A stretch of DNA of 64,000 nucleotides from Streptomyces griseoviridis (GTDB lineage Bacteria; Actinomycetota; Actinomycetes; Streptomycetales; Streptomycetaceae): positions 62,001-126,000 of the forward strand of contig BMSM01000006.1 of the NCBI GenBank assembly GCA_014649155.1, given 5' to 3'. The notes below the pieces were generated by a model, which had not been told where the DNA came from, did not search any database, and worked only from the letters and a program-made list of their open reading frames with translations. Positions 17,827 to 26,260 of the stretch are shown here, piece after piece (position 1 is the first letter of the stretch; each line of letters starts with the position of its first letter). The position numbers and the translations under genes were made by a program.

Positions 17827-19126
17827 AGACGGGCACGTGCACGGAGGACACCCGGCTGGCCACCAGGCGTTCCCGCTCCCGCTTCGCCGCCCGCCGCCGC
17901 AGCCGCAGGATCTGCGAGACCCCCAGCGTCTGGAGCACGAACACCGCCGAGAACGCGACCGTGTAGTCGTCACCGGTCGCGTCCAGCAGCACCCCGATCG
18001 CCAGCAGCGTCGTCATCGAGGCGACGAAACCGCCCATGTTGGTGATGCCGGAGGCGGTGCCCTGACGCTCCGGCGGGTTGGCCGGACGGGAGAAGTCGAA
18101 GCCGATCATCGACGCCGGGCCGCAGGCGCCCAGCACCACGCAGAGCACGATCAGCAGCCACATCGGCGCGTGCTCGGCCGGGTAGGCCAGCGTCGCCGCC
18201 CACAGCACCGCCGTGGCGCCCACGGTGGTCAGGGCCAACGGCAGCCGCGCCCCGTGGTGCCGGGCGATGATCTGGCCGTAGACCAGGCCGACGAGCATGT
18301 TCGACAGCACGACGAGGGTGAGCAGTTCGCCCGCCGCGGCCCGGGTCAGGCCCTGCGCCTCCACCAGGAACGGCAGGCCCCACAGCAGCAGGAAGACCAT
18401 CGCCGGGAACTGGGTGGTGAAGTGCACCCACAGGCCCAGCCGCGTCCCCGGCTCCCGCCAGGAGGCGGCGATCTGCCGGCGTACGTACGCCGCGCCCTGG
18501 TGCGGCACCGGCTCGGGTTCGTGGCCCTCCGGGTGGTCCTTCAGGAAGAGCAGCAGCAGGACGAGGACGACCACGCCGGCCAGCGCGCTGCCCGCGAACG
18601 CCGCCGTCCAGCCGATGCCGTGCAGCAACCGGGCGATGACGAGGGTGGAGACCAGGTTGCCGGCCATGCCCGCGAGGCCGGCCAGCTGCGCGACCAGCGG
18701 GCCGCGCCGGGCCGGGAACCAGCGGGTGCCGAGGCGCAGCACGCTGATGAAGGTCAGCGCGTCACCGCAGCCCAGCAGCGCGCGCGAGGCCAGCGCCGTG
18801 CCGTAGGACGGGGAGAAGGCGAAGCCGAGCTGGCCCACCGTGAACAGCACCACTCCGATGCCCAGCACCTTCTTGGTGCCGAGCCGGTCGACCAGCAGGC
18901 CGACGGGTATCTGCATGCCGGCGTAGACCAGCAGCTGGAGTATGGAGAACGTGGACAGCGCGGAGGCGCCCACGTGGAAGCGCTCCACGGCGTCCAGGCC
19001 GGCCACGCCCAGCGACGTGCGGAAGATGACGGCGACGAAGTAGACGGCGACACCGACGCCCCAGACGGCGATCGCGCGCCGGCCGCCGGGCGGGTCACCG
19101 GGCAGAGTCGTACCGGCGCTGCTCAT
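17825..19126 (-). CDS. MFS transporter
   Basis: 433 residues with about 12 membrane helices in two halves and a charged central loop (about residues 210-240). The loop between helices 2 and 3 (GLLVDRLGTKKVLGIGVVLF) is the MFS signature. Segments such as FDFSRPANPPERQGTASGITNMGGF resemble the NarK/ACS-like groups, so an organic anion substrate is plausible but unproven. The ATG at 19126 has GGGGGAGG upstream and overlaps the GntR stop by 4 nt (ATGA), so the two are translationally coupled and the regulator probably controls the transporter. The stop lies at the edge of an inserted inverted-repeat element. Confidence 0.9.
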   Translation of the reverse strand: MSSAGTTLPGDPPGGRRAIAVWGVGVAVYFVAVIFRTSLGVAGLDAVERFHVGASALSTFSILQLLVYAGMQIPVGLLVDRLGTKKVLGIGVVLFTVGQLGFAFSPSYGTALASRALLGCGDALTFISVLRLGTRWFPARRGPLVAQLAGLAGMAGNLVSTLVIARLLHGIGWTAAFAGSALAGVVVLVLLLLFLKDHPEGHEPEPVPHQGAAYVRRQIAASWREPGTRLGLWVHFTTQFPAMVFLLLWGLPFLVEAQGLTRAAAGELLTLVVLSNMLVGLVYGQIIARHHGARLPLALTTVGATAVLWAATLAYPAEHAPMWLLIVLCVVLGACGPASMIGFDFSRPANPPERQGTASGITNMGGFVASMTTLLAIGVLLDATGDDYTVAFSAVFVLQTLGVSQILRLRRRAAKRERERLVASRVSSVHVPV

Positions 19127-19773
19127 CGGACCTCCCCCCGGGCCAGGTGGGAGAACCAGCCGACGTGCCGGCCGACGACCCCGACGGCCGCCTCCGCGTC
19201 GCCCGCGCGCAGGGCGTCCAGGATCTCCTGGTGCTCCACGATGGTCTTGGCGATCCGGTCGGGGTGGGAGTGCATCACGGCGACGCCCATCCGCAGCTGG
19301 CGGTCGCGCAGCTGGTCGTAGAGCCGGGAGAGGATCTCGTTGCCCCCGCTGCGCACGATCTCCGCGTGGAAGCAGCGGTCGGCGACGGCGGCGGCGGCGA
19401 GGTCCCCGGCCGCGGCCCGCTCCTTGTGCTCCCGGAGCAGTTCCTCCAGCCGCTCGATGAGCGCGGGCGGGGCGGGTACGGCCTTGCGCGCCGCGTACTC
19501 CTCGACCAGCAGCCGGGTCTCCACCACGTCCGCGATCTCCTGCGCGGAGACCGGCAGCACCAGCGCGCCCTTCTTCGGGTAGAGCCGGATCAGCCCCTCC
19601 GCCTCCAGCCGCAGCAGCGCCTCGCGCACCGGGGTGCGGGAGACCCCCACGGCCTCGGCGAGCTCGCCTTCGGTGAGCAGGGTGCCGCCCTCGTAGCGGC
19701 GGTCGAGGACGCCCTGCTTGACATGGGTGTAGACGCGGTCGGCGGCTGGGGCTTGCTTCACGGCCAGGCTCAT
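19123..19773 (-). CDS. GntR-family (FCD/FadR subfamily) regulator
   Basis: 216 residues. N-terminal winged helix (about 12-75; GELAEAVGVSRTPVREALLRLEAEGLI) and C-terminal all-helical FCD ligand domain (about 85-205). The domain has the metal/ligand-site pattern D-x3-H (DRCFHAEIV), a His near MHSHPDRI and H at EHQEILDAL. It presumably senses an organic acid carried by the coupled MFS transporter. The ATG at 19773 gives the family-typical N-terminus. The short leader contains TTGTATCTAT, a possible operator half site. Confidence 0.9.
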   Translation of the reverse strand: MSLAVKQAPAADRVYTHVKQGVLDRRYEGGTLLTEGELAEAVGVSRTPVREALLRLEAEGLIRLYPKKGALVLPVSAQEIADVVETRLLVEEYAARKAVPAPPALIERLEELLREHKERAAAGDLAAAAVADRCFHAEIVRSGGNEILSRLYDQLRDRQLRMGVAVMHSHPDRIAKTIVEHQEILDALRAGDAEAAVGVVGRHVGWFSHLARGEVR

Positions 19774-19970
19774 GCCCACAGGATAGATACAACAGGGACG
19801 CATGAAACGGACCGTCCGCCATGCGGACGGAGGAGCACGGCCGGAGGATTCCTGGTTCCGCCGTGCAACCATCCACCCCCGTCACGTGTCGCACAGACGT
19901 GGCCCCCTTGCTGCCCAGACCTCAACTCGGCCGCACCGCAGGGGCATAAGACGTAATCGGGGTAACTCAC

Positions 19971-20870
19971 GTGAAAACCGCTATCCAAGGCATGCGCCTC
20001 CGCCGGGCCGTAGCCGTCGCGGTGACCAGCGGCACCATGCTGGCCACCGGTGTGCTCACCGCGGCACCCGCGCAGGCCGTCGCGACGCCGACCATCACCG
20101 CCAAGGGCGGGTTCCTGATGAACAGCGCCAACGGCAAGACCCTCTTCAGCAAGTCCGCCGACACCACCCGGCTGACCGCCTCCACCACGAAGATCATGAC
20201 CGCGAAGGTCGTGCTCTCGCAGAAGAACCTGAACCTGGACTCCAAGGTCACGATCAAGAAGGCCTACAGCGACTACATCGTCTCCAAGGGCGCCTCGTCG
20301 GCCCGGCTGATCGTCGGCGACAAGGTCACCGTCCGCCAGCTCCTCTACGGGATGATGCTGCCGTCCGGCTGCGACGCGGCGATGGCGCTGGCCGACAAGT
20401 TCGGATCGGGCTCGACCGTCTCGGCCCGCACCAAGAACTTCATCGGCAAGATGAACTCCATGGCCAAGAGCCTGGGCATGACCAAGACGCACTTCGACTC
20501 GTTCGACGGCATCAGCAACGGGTCCAACTACTCGACGCCGCGCGACCTGACCAAGCTCGCCCGCAGCGCGATGGGCAGCTCCACCTTCAAGACCGTGGTG
20601 AAGGCCAAGTCGTACAAGGCGAAGACCATCACCAAGTCGGGTTCGACCCGCACGATGGCCACCTGGTCGAACACCAACACCCTGCTCGGCTGGAACGGCA
20701 CGCTGGGGGTGAAGACCGGCTCCGGCACCTCCGCCAAGTACTGCCTGGTGTTCGCCGCCACCAAGAACGGCGAGTCGGTCGTCGGCGCGGTGCTCACCTC
20801 GTCCTCGGCCGCCAACCGCACCTCGGACGTGAAGAAGCTCGTCAACTACGGCTACGCCAAGATCAGCTGA
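19971..20870 (+). CDS. Secreted K15-type DD-transpeptidase/carboxypeptidase (S11 family)
   Basis: 299 residues with a Sec signal peptide (basic start, hydrophobic 12-30, AQA cleavage motif near 36). The penicillin-binding motifs are S71-T-T-K74, S132-G-C134 and K248-T-G250. The SGC in place of SGN, and the spacing of 61 and 177 residues, match the Streptomyces K15 DD-transpeptidase (Ser35, Ser96-Gly-Cys98, Lys213). The enzyme acts outside the membrane on peptidoglycan stem peptides. It has no C-terminal membrane anchor or second domain. A GTG start is used, and a very strong hairpin follows. Confidence 0.93.
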   Translation: MKTAIQGMRLRRAVAVAVTSGTMLATGVLTAAPAQAVATPTITAKGGFLMNSANGKTLFSKSADTTRLTASTTKIMTAKVVLSQKNLNLDSKVTIKKAYSDYIVSKGASSARLIVGDKVTVRQLLYGMMLPSGCDAAMALADKFGSGSTVSARTKNFIGKMNSMAKSLGMTKTHFDSFDGISNGSNYSTPRDLTKLARSAMGSSTFKTVVKAKSYKAKTITKSGSTRTMATWSNTNTLLGWNGTLGVKTGSGTSAKYCLVFAATKNGESVVGAVLTSSSAANRTSDVKKLVNYGYAKIS

Positions 20871-20884
20871 CGCGCCCGGCGCGA

Positions 20885-20926
20885 CGGAAGGGGGTCCACC
20901 GCCGGCGGGCGGTGGACCCCCTTCCG
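20885..20926. terminator. Bidirectional terminator between DD-peptidase gene and bkd operon 1
   Basis: A perfect 19-bp stem (20885-20903 with 20908-20926) and a 4-nt loop lie between convergent stop codons. This is the longest perfect hairpin I found in the window. Confidence 0.85.
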
Positions 20927-20934
20927 CGTGCCCG

Positions 20935-22368
20935 CTACGCCCAGGTGATCAGGCGCTTGGGCTGCTCCAGTACGGCCGCCACGTCGGCCAGCACCCGGGA
21001 GCCCAGCTCGCCGTCGACCAGGCGGTGGTCGAAACTGAGCGCCAGCGTGGTGACCTGTCGGGGCTTCACCTTGCCCTTGTGGACCCAGGGCTGCGGCTTG
21101 ATCGCGCCGACCGCGAGGATCGCGGACTCGCCCGGGTTGAGGATCGGCGTGCCGGTGTCGACGCCGAAGACGCCGACGTTGGTGATGGTGACCGTGCCGC
21201 CGCGCATCGCGGCCGGGGAGGTCTTGCCCTCCCGGGCCGTGGCGACCAGCTCGGCGAGTGAACGGGCCAGCTCCGGAAGGGTCTTGGCGTCCGCGTCCTT
21301 GATGTTCGGCACGATCAGGCCACGCGGGGTGGCGGCCGCGATGCCCAGGTTGACGTAGTGCTTGAGCACGATCTCCTGGGCGGCCTCGTCCCAGGACGCG
21401 TTGATGTCCGGGTGGCGGCGGATCGCGACCAGCAGGGCCTTGGCGACGAGCAGCAGCGGGCTCACCCGCAGCCCCTCGAACTCCTTGTCCCGCTTCAGCT
21501 CCTCGACCAGCTTCATCGTGCGGGTCACGTCGACCGTCACGAACTCGGTCACGTGCGGCGCGGTGAAGGCCGAGCCGACCATCGCCGCCGCCGTCGCCTT
21601 GCGGACGCCCTTGACCGGGACCCGGGTCTCGCGGGCCGCGTCGTACGCCACGGGGGCGGGCGCGGCGGCGGGGGCCCGGCCGGCGGCCAGGTCCGGCTCC
21701 GGGGAGGCGGGCGGCGCCACGGCCGCGTGCACGTCCTCGCGGGTGATGACGCCGTCCGGCCCGGACGGGACCACGGTCGTCAGGTCGACGCCGAGGTCCT
21801 TGGCGAGCTTGCGCACCGGGGGCTTGGCCAGCGGACGCCCGGCGGTGGCCGGGCGGGCCGGCGCGCCGCCGTTCAGCTCCGCCCGGAGCGCGGCCGGCGC
21901 CTGCCCTCCGGAGGCGGCGGGGGCGGAAGCGGCGGGGGTCCGGTCCGCCGGGGCGCCCTTGCGGGGGCGGCGGCGGGTGGCGGAGGTGGCCACGCCGTAG
22001 CCGACCAGGACCGGCTGCCGGGCCGGGGGCTGCTCGGGCTCCGGGGCACCGGCCTGGTCCGCCGGCGCGGTCTCCGGTGCCGGCCCGGCGGCCGTGCCGC
22101 CGCCGGTGTCCACGGCGATGATCGCCGTGCCCACGTCCACGGTGGTGCCCTCGGGGACGTGCAGCGCGCGGACCACGCCGTCGTAGGGGATGGGCAGTTC
22201 GACGGCGGCCTTGGCCGTCTCGACCTCGCACACCACCTGCCCGTCGGTGACCGTGTCACCGGGCTGGACGTACCACTTGAGGATCTCGGCCTCGGTGAGC
22301 CCCTCGCCCACGTCGGGCATCTTGAACTCGCGCACCGCGCCCACGGCGCTCTCCGTCATCGTCGTCAC
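20935..22368 (-). CDS. bkdC: Branched-chain alpha-keto acid dehydrogenase E2 (copy 1)
   Basis: 477 residues. N-terminal lipoyl domain with the lipoylated Lys at about 53 (EVETAKAAVELP). An Ala/Pro-rich linker leads to a peripheral-subunit-binding domain (VRKLAKDLGVDLTTVVPSG). The C-terminal catalytic acyltransferase domain contains the active-site SFDHRLVDGE. It transfers isobutyryl/isovaleryl/2-methylbutyryl groups to CoA, feeding branched fatty-acid primers and polyketide building blocks. The GTG at 22368 is preceded by GAGGAGAGGG. It starts 10 bp after the E1beta stop. No E3 gene is in the operon, so a shared dihydrolipoamide dehydrogenase is presumably used. Confidence 0.93.
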   Translation of the reverse strand: MTTMTESAVGAVREFKMPDVGEGLTEAEILKWYVQPGDTVTDGQVVCEVETAKAAVELPIPYDGVVRALHVPEGTTVDVGTAIIAVDTGGGTAAGPAPETAPADQAGAPEPEQPPARQPVLVGYGVATSATRRRPRKGAPADRTPAASAPAASGGQAPAALRAELNGGAPARPATAGRPLAKPPVRKLAKDLGVDLTTVVPSGPDGVITREDVHAAVAPPASPEPDLAAGRAPAAAPAPVAYDAARETRVPVKGVRKATAAAMVGSAFTAPHVTEFVTVDVTRTMKLVEELKRDKEFEGLRVSPLLLVAKALLVAIRRHPDINASWDEAAQEIVLKHYVNLGIAAATPRGLIVPNIKDADAKTLPELARSLAELVATAREGKTSPAAMRGGTVTITNVGVFGVDTGTPILNPGESAILAVGAIKPQPWVHKGKVKPRQVTTLALSFDHRLVDGELGSRVLADVAAVLEQPKRLITWA

Positions 22369-22378
22369 GGCCCTCTCC

Positions 22379-23356
22379 TCAGTACGCCAGCGAGCGGTCG
22401 ACGGCATCCAGCACCCGGTCCAGGTCGGGCAGGTACTCCTCCTCCAGGCGCGCCGGCGGGTACGGCGCGTGGTAGCCGCCGACCCGGAGCACGGGCGCCT
22501 CCAGGTGGTAGAAGCAGCGCTCGGTGATCCGCGCGGCGATCTCCGCGCCCGAGCCGAGGAACACCGGCGCCTCGTGCACCACGACCAGCCGGCCGGTCTT
22601 CTCCACCGAGGACTGCACGGTGTCGAAGTCCAGCGGGGAGATCGAGCGCAGGTCGACGACCTCCAGGGAGCGGCCCTCCTCCGCGGCCGCGTCGGCGGCC
22701 TCCAGGCAGAGCTTCACCATCGGGCCGTAGGCGACCAGGGTGAGGTCGGTGCCCTCGCGGGCCACCCGCGCCCGGTGCAGCGGGCCGGGGATCGCCTCGG
22801 TGTCGACCTCGCCCTTGTCCCAGTAGCGGCGCTTGGGCTCGAAGAAGATCACCGGGTCGTCGCTCTGGATGGCCTGCTGCATCATCCAGTAGGCGTCCGC
22901 CGGGTTGGACGGCGTGACCACCTTCAGGCCCGCCACGTGCGCGAAGAGTGCCTCGGGGGACTCCGAGTGGTGCTCGACCGCGCCGATGCCGCCGCCGTAG
23001 GGGATGCGCACGACGACCGGCATCCTGACCTTGCCCAGCGCGCGGGCGTGCATCTTCGCGAGCTGCGTGACGATCTGGTCGTACGCCGGGAAGACGAAAC
23101 CGTCGAACTGGATCTCCACCACCGGGCGGTAGCCGCGCAGGGCGAGGCCGATCGCGGTGCCGACGATGCCGGACTCGGCGAGCGGGGTGTCGACGACGCG
23201 GCTCTCGCCGAAGTCCTTCTGGAGGCCGTCGGTGACCCGGAAGACACCGCCGAGCTTGCCGACGTCCTCACCCATGATCAGGACCTTGGGGTCCGTCTCC
23301 AGGGCGTGCCGCAGCGACTCGTTGATCGCCTTGGCGATCGCCATCTTCTCAGCCAT
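22379..23356 (-). CDS. bkdB: Branched-chain alpha-keto acid dehydrogenase E1 beta (copy 1)
   Basis: 325 residues, a typical E1beta. Family segments: MGEDVGKLGGVFRVTDGL, DTPLAESGIVGTAIGLAL, PVVVRIPYGGGIGAVEHHSES and FEPKRRYW. The C-terminal transketolase-like domain contains VVDLRSISPLDFDTV. With E1alpha it forms the thiamine-diphosphate heterotetramer that decarboxylates branched 2-oxoacids. The ATG lies 2 bp after the E1alpha stop (TGATCATG), implying coupled translation. Confidence 0.95.
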   Translation of the reverse strand: MAEKMAIAKAINESLRHALETDPKVLIMGEDVGKLGGVFRVTDGLQKDFGESRVVDTPLAESGIVGTAIGLALRGYRPVVEIQFDGFVFPAYDQIVTQLAKMHARALGKVRMPVVVRIPYGGGIGAVEHHSESPEALFAHVAGLKVVTPSNPADAYWMMQQAIQSDDPVIFFEPKRRYWDKGEVDTEAIPGPLHRARVAREGTDLTLVAYGPMVKLCLEAADAAAEEGRSLEVVDLRSISPLDFDTVQSSVEKTGRLVVVHEAPVFLGSGAEIAARITERCFYHLEAPVLRVGGYHAPYPPARLEEEYLPDLDRVLDAVDRSLAY

Positions 23357-23358
23357 GA

Positions 23359-24636
23359 TCAGACCCCCTCGGCTTCCGTGTCGGCGAACGACGCCTGGTA
23401 GGCGGCGAACTGGGCGCGCTCCTCGTCGACGAGCGCGTGTCCGTCCGCGTACGCGTGCTCGAACAGGGCGAACCGGTCCGGGTCCGGCATGGCACGGACC
23501 ACTTCGCGCACTCGTTTGCCCAACGCCTCGCTCTCCGCCTCCAGTTCCGCGAAGAACCCCTCGTCCGTGTGGTGGGCGGCTTCCAGGTGGCGGCGCAGGC
23601 GGAGGATCGGGTCCTTCGCCTCCCAGGCGATCCGCTCGTCGTCGTGGCGGTAGCGCGAGGGGTCGTCGGAGGTGGTGTGGGCGCCCATCCGGTAGGTGAA
23701 CGCCTCGATGAGCGCCGGTCCCTCGCCCCGGCGGGCCCGCTCCAGGGCCCAGCGGGTGACCGCGAGGGAGGCCAGCACGTCGTTGCCGTCGACGCGGACG
23801 CCGGGGAAGCCGAAGCCCTCGGCGCGGCGGTAGAGCGGCACGCGGGTCTGTTTCTCGTTGGACTCCGAGATCGCCCACTGGTTGTTCTGGCAGAAGAAGA
23901 TCACCGGGGCGTTGTAGACCGCGGCGTAGTTGAACGCCTCCATGACGTCGCCCTGGCTGGAGGCGCCGTCGCCGAAGTAGGCGAGGACGGCGGAGTCGGC
24001 GCCGTCCATGGTGATGCCCATCGCGTAGCCGGTGGCGTGCAGCGCCTGCGAGCCGATGACGATGGTGTACAGGTGGAAGTTGTTGCTGTTGGGGTCCCAG
24101 CCGCCATTGTTGACGCCGCGGAACATGCCCAGCAGGTTGGTCGGGTCGACGCCGCGGCACCAGGCGACGCCGTGCTCGCGGTAGGTCGGGAAGACGTAGT
24201 CGTCCTCGCGGGTGGCCCGGCCGGAGCCGATCTGCGCGGCCTCCTGGCCCAGCAGCGAGGCCCACAGGCCCAGCTCGCCCTGGCGCTGGAGCGCGGTGGC
24301 CTCGGCGTCGAAGCGGCGGGTGAGCACCATGTCGCGGTACAGGCCGCGCAGTTCCTCGGGGGTGACACCGGCGACGTAGGGGTCGAACTCGGCGTTCCGC
24401 ACCCGCTCGCCCTCGGGCGTCAGCAGCTGTACGAGCTGCGGCTCGGCGTCCTTCCTGGGGGCGCGCGCGACGCGGGGGGCGCGCTTGGCGCCGGTGGTGC
24501 TGCTGGTGCGCTTGGGGCCTGCGGTGCCGGTGGTGCCGGCCGCCTCCGTTCCGGTGCCCCCGGGGGTCCCGGTGTCCCCGGTCTTGCTCCCGGCGCTGCG
24601 TCGCGCCTTGCGCGCGGCAGTGCTCTCCACGGTCAC
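23359..24636 (-). CDS. bkdA: Branched-chain alpha-keto acid dehydrogenase E1 alpha (copy 1)
   Basis: 425 residues. The first 75 are a low-complexity Gly/Thr/Ala/Lys/Arg-rich extension not needed for the fold. The E1alpha core follows, with the ThDP-binding segment GDGASSQGDVMEAFNYAAV ending in CQNNQWAIS. The TSDDPSRYR phosphorylation-loop region and the HTTSDD segment are both present. It is the first gene of the operon. The GTG at 24636 has GGAGGAGC in front. The 320-bp divergent region shared with the response-regulator gene contains an AT-rich inverted repeat that may control the operon. Confidence 0.94.
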   Translation of the reverse strand: MTVESTAARKARRSAGSKTGDTGTPGGTGTEAAGTTGTAGPKRTSSTTGAKRAPRVARAPRKDAEPQLVQLLTPEGERVRNAEFDPYVAGVTPEELRGLYRDMVLTRRFDAEATALQRQGELGLWASLLGQEAAQIGSGRATREDDYVFPTYREHGVAWCRGVDPTNLLGMFRGVNNGGWDPNSNNFHLYTIVIGSQALHATGYAMGITMDGADSAVLAYFGDGASSQGDVMEAFNYAAVYNAPVIFFCQNNQWAISESNEKQTRVPLYRRAEGFGFPGVRVDGNDVLASLAVTRWALERARRGEGPALIEAFTYRMGAHTTSDDPSRYRHDDERIAWEAKDPILRLRRHLEAAHHTDEGFFAELEAESEALGKRVREVVRAMPDPDRFALFEHAYADGHALVDEERAQFAAYQASFADTEAEGV

Positions 24637-24819
24637 GTGTGCTCCTCCGTCGGTCCGGCCCCCGGGTTCGCCGGGAGGCGGTGCGGCTCACCTGTGTCCG
24701 GCGGGCGCACGGGGTGGGTGCGCCGGAGTCGTGCACAGGCGTGACAGGTGCCCCGGCGAGCATCCTGCACCACGCACGTTACCCAGTGCGCCACATTTCT
24801 GTGAAACCCCTCCTGACCT

Positions 24820-24851
24820 GCGTTTTTACTTGGGTTTCCTAGTAAATGCGC
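24820..24851. promoter_or_regulatory. AT-rich inverted repeat in the bkdA / response-regulator divergent promoter
   Basis: The arms 24820-24830 and 24841-24851 agree at 9 of 11 positions around a 10-bp spacer (TTTTTACT...AGTAAAT core). The stretch stands out as AT-rich in very GC-rich DNA. It may be an operator or promoter for either divergent gene. The rest of the 24637-24957 gap shows no gene. Confidence 0.5.
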
Positions 24852-24957
24852 AAAGTCGGGAACAGGCACTGGTCACAGCGTCGCAGGGGGCCGGGACAAC
24901 GGCACGTTATCCCGGCGGCCCCGGGCGCGGGAAGGGTTCGTATGGGAGACTGACTCC

Positions 24958-25614
24958 GTGCGCGGAGACGGACATATCAGGGTATTCCTCCTCGATGACC
25001 ACGAGGTCGTCCGGCGGGGTGTCCACGACCTGCTCTCCGGCGAGGAGGACATCGAGGTGGTCGGCGAGGCCGGCACGGCCGGCGAGGCGCTGGCCCGCAT
25101 CCCGTCCGCCCGCCCGGACGTGGCGGTGATCGACGTACGCCTGCCCGACGGCAGCGGCGTCGAGGTGTGCCGCGAGATCCGCACCCACGACGAGTCCGTG
25201 CACTGCCTGGTACTGACCTCCTACGCCGACGACGAGGCCCTCTTCGACGCGATCATGGCCGGCGCCTCGGGGTACGTCCTGAAGGACATCCGGGGCGCCG
25301 AGCTGCTGTCCGCGGTCCGGGACGTCGCCGCGGGGCGCTCCCTGCTCGACCCGGCCACCACCGCCCGCGTCCTGCAACGGCTGCGCGAGGGCGGCGGCCC
25401 CGACGACGACCGGCTGGCCCGGCTCACCGAGCAGGAGCGCCGCATCCTGGAACTGATCGGCGAGGGCCTCACCAACCGGGCCATCGGTGAGCGCCTCCAC
25501 CTCGCCGAGAAGACGATCAAGAACTACGTCTCCAGCCTGCTCGCCAAGCTCGGCATGCAGCGCCGCTCCCAGGCGGCGGCCTACGTCGCCCGGACGCAGG
25601 CGGAGAAGCGCTGA
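24958..25614 (+). CDS. NarL/FixJ response regulator, DevR/DosR-like, no cognate kinase nearby
   Basis: 218 residues. Receiver domain with acidic pair D13-D14, phosphoacceptor D59 ([13 protein letters not shown]), the conserved LTS Thr and YVLKDI Lys. The LuxR-type HTH is at about 150-212. The recognition region [28 protein letters not shown] closely follows the DevR/DosR pattern. No histidine-kinase gene is in the window, so the regulator is an orphan or pairs with a distant kinase. It is divergent from the first bkd operon. Similar genes are known near bkd in other Streptomyces (from memory); a role in redox or antibiotic control is inference. Confidence 0.92.
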   Translation: MRGDGHIRVFLLDDHEVVRRGVHDLLSGEEDIEVVGEAGTAGEALARIPSARPDVAVIDVRLPDGSGVEVCREIRTHDESVHCLVLTSYADDEALFDAIMAGASGYVLKDIRGAELLSAVRDVAAGRSLLDPATTARVLQRLREGGGPDDDRLARLTEQERRILELIGEGLTNRAIGERLHLAEKTIKNYVSSLLAKLGMQRRSQAAAYVARTQAEKR

Positions 25615-25711
25615 GCGGGCGGCTCCTTTCCGTTCACCCGAAACTCATGTCCCGCGAGCGCGGGGCCGGGGGCCCTGCCCCCCCCTCCGGCCCACGGCAC
25701 ACGGTGAAGGC

Positions 25712-26163
25712 ATGCCCCTCGACGCGTCCCGCGCCGTCGGCCTGCTCGGCCGCACCGCCTACGGCCGGGCGGCCACCACCCTGCGCGCCCTGCCGCTCCT
25801 CGCCTCAGCGCGCCACATCGTCTCCGACGGCCGGGTCCTGCCGCGCGTACCCAGGAACGGCGGCTACCACCGGGTCCGCGCGGGCGGCGCCGGAAGGCCG
25901 AGTCGCCTACGGCTCCGGCAACGCCGGAGCCGCCGGACCGGGCGAGGGCCTGTGGGCCGCGTCCAGGTCGTGGGCCGCCGCGAGCCGTACGCGCCTGCCC
26001 CGGCCGAGCCCGGACGGTCCGGCCCCGCACCGGGCCGGGCGGACGGCGCCCCCTTCGGCCCGTCCGCCTGAGCATCGAGCCGCGGCTGCGCGTGGTCCAT
26101 GCCATGGACGGGCACGGCGACGCCAGCCGGCACCACTTCGGAAACGTCCCGGACGCCCTCTGA
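25712..26163 (+). pseudogene. Frameshifted PPOX (pyridoxamine 5'-phosphate oxidase-like) gene
   Basis: An ATG at 25712 opens a frame like the flavin-binding split-barrel family (TAYGRAATTLRALPLL, ARHIVSDGRVLPR). The frame is lost near 25890, where RVAYGSGNAG continues one frame over. It returns for VQVVGRREPYAPAPAEP up to a stop at 26071. The family-like C-terminus (LSIEPRLRVVHAMDGHGD, ending HHFGNVPDAL-stop) is read only in the third frame. At least three frame changes make a working product impossible. Identification rests on recalled family patterns. Confidence 0.65.
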
Positions 26164-26260
26164 GCGCCCCTTGCCGGGGTGGCGACCGAAAGCGACCGAC
26201 GACGACTGTGTGTGACAATGCGCAGCTCAAGAGCACTTCTGGTGCCCTAGCATCGGCGGC

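Noticed and set aside
19964..19977. Possible third parS (AACTCACGTGAAAA) at the DD-peptidase start
   Set aside because: Only 10 of 14 bases match; Streptomyces parS sites are nearly invariant.
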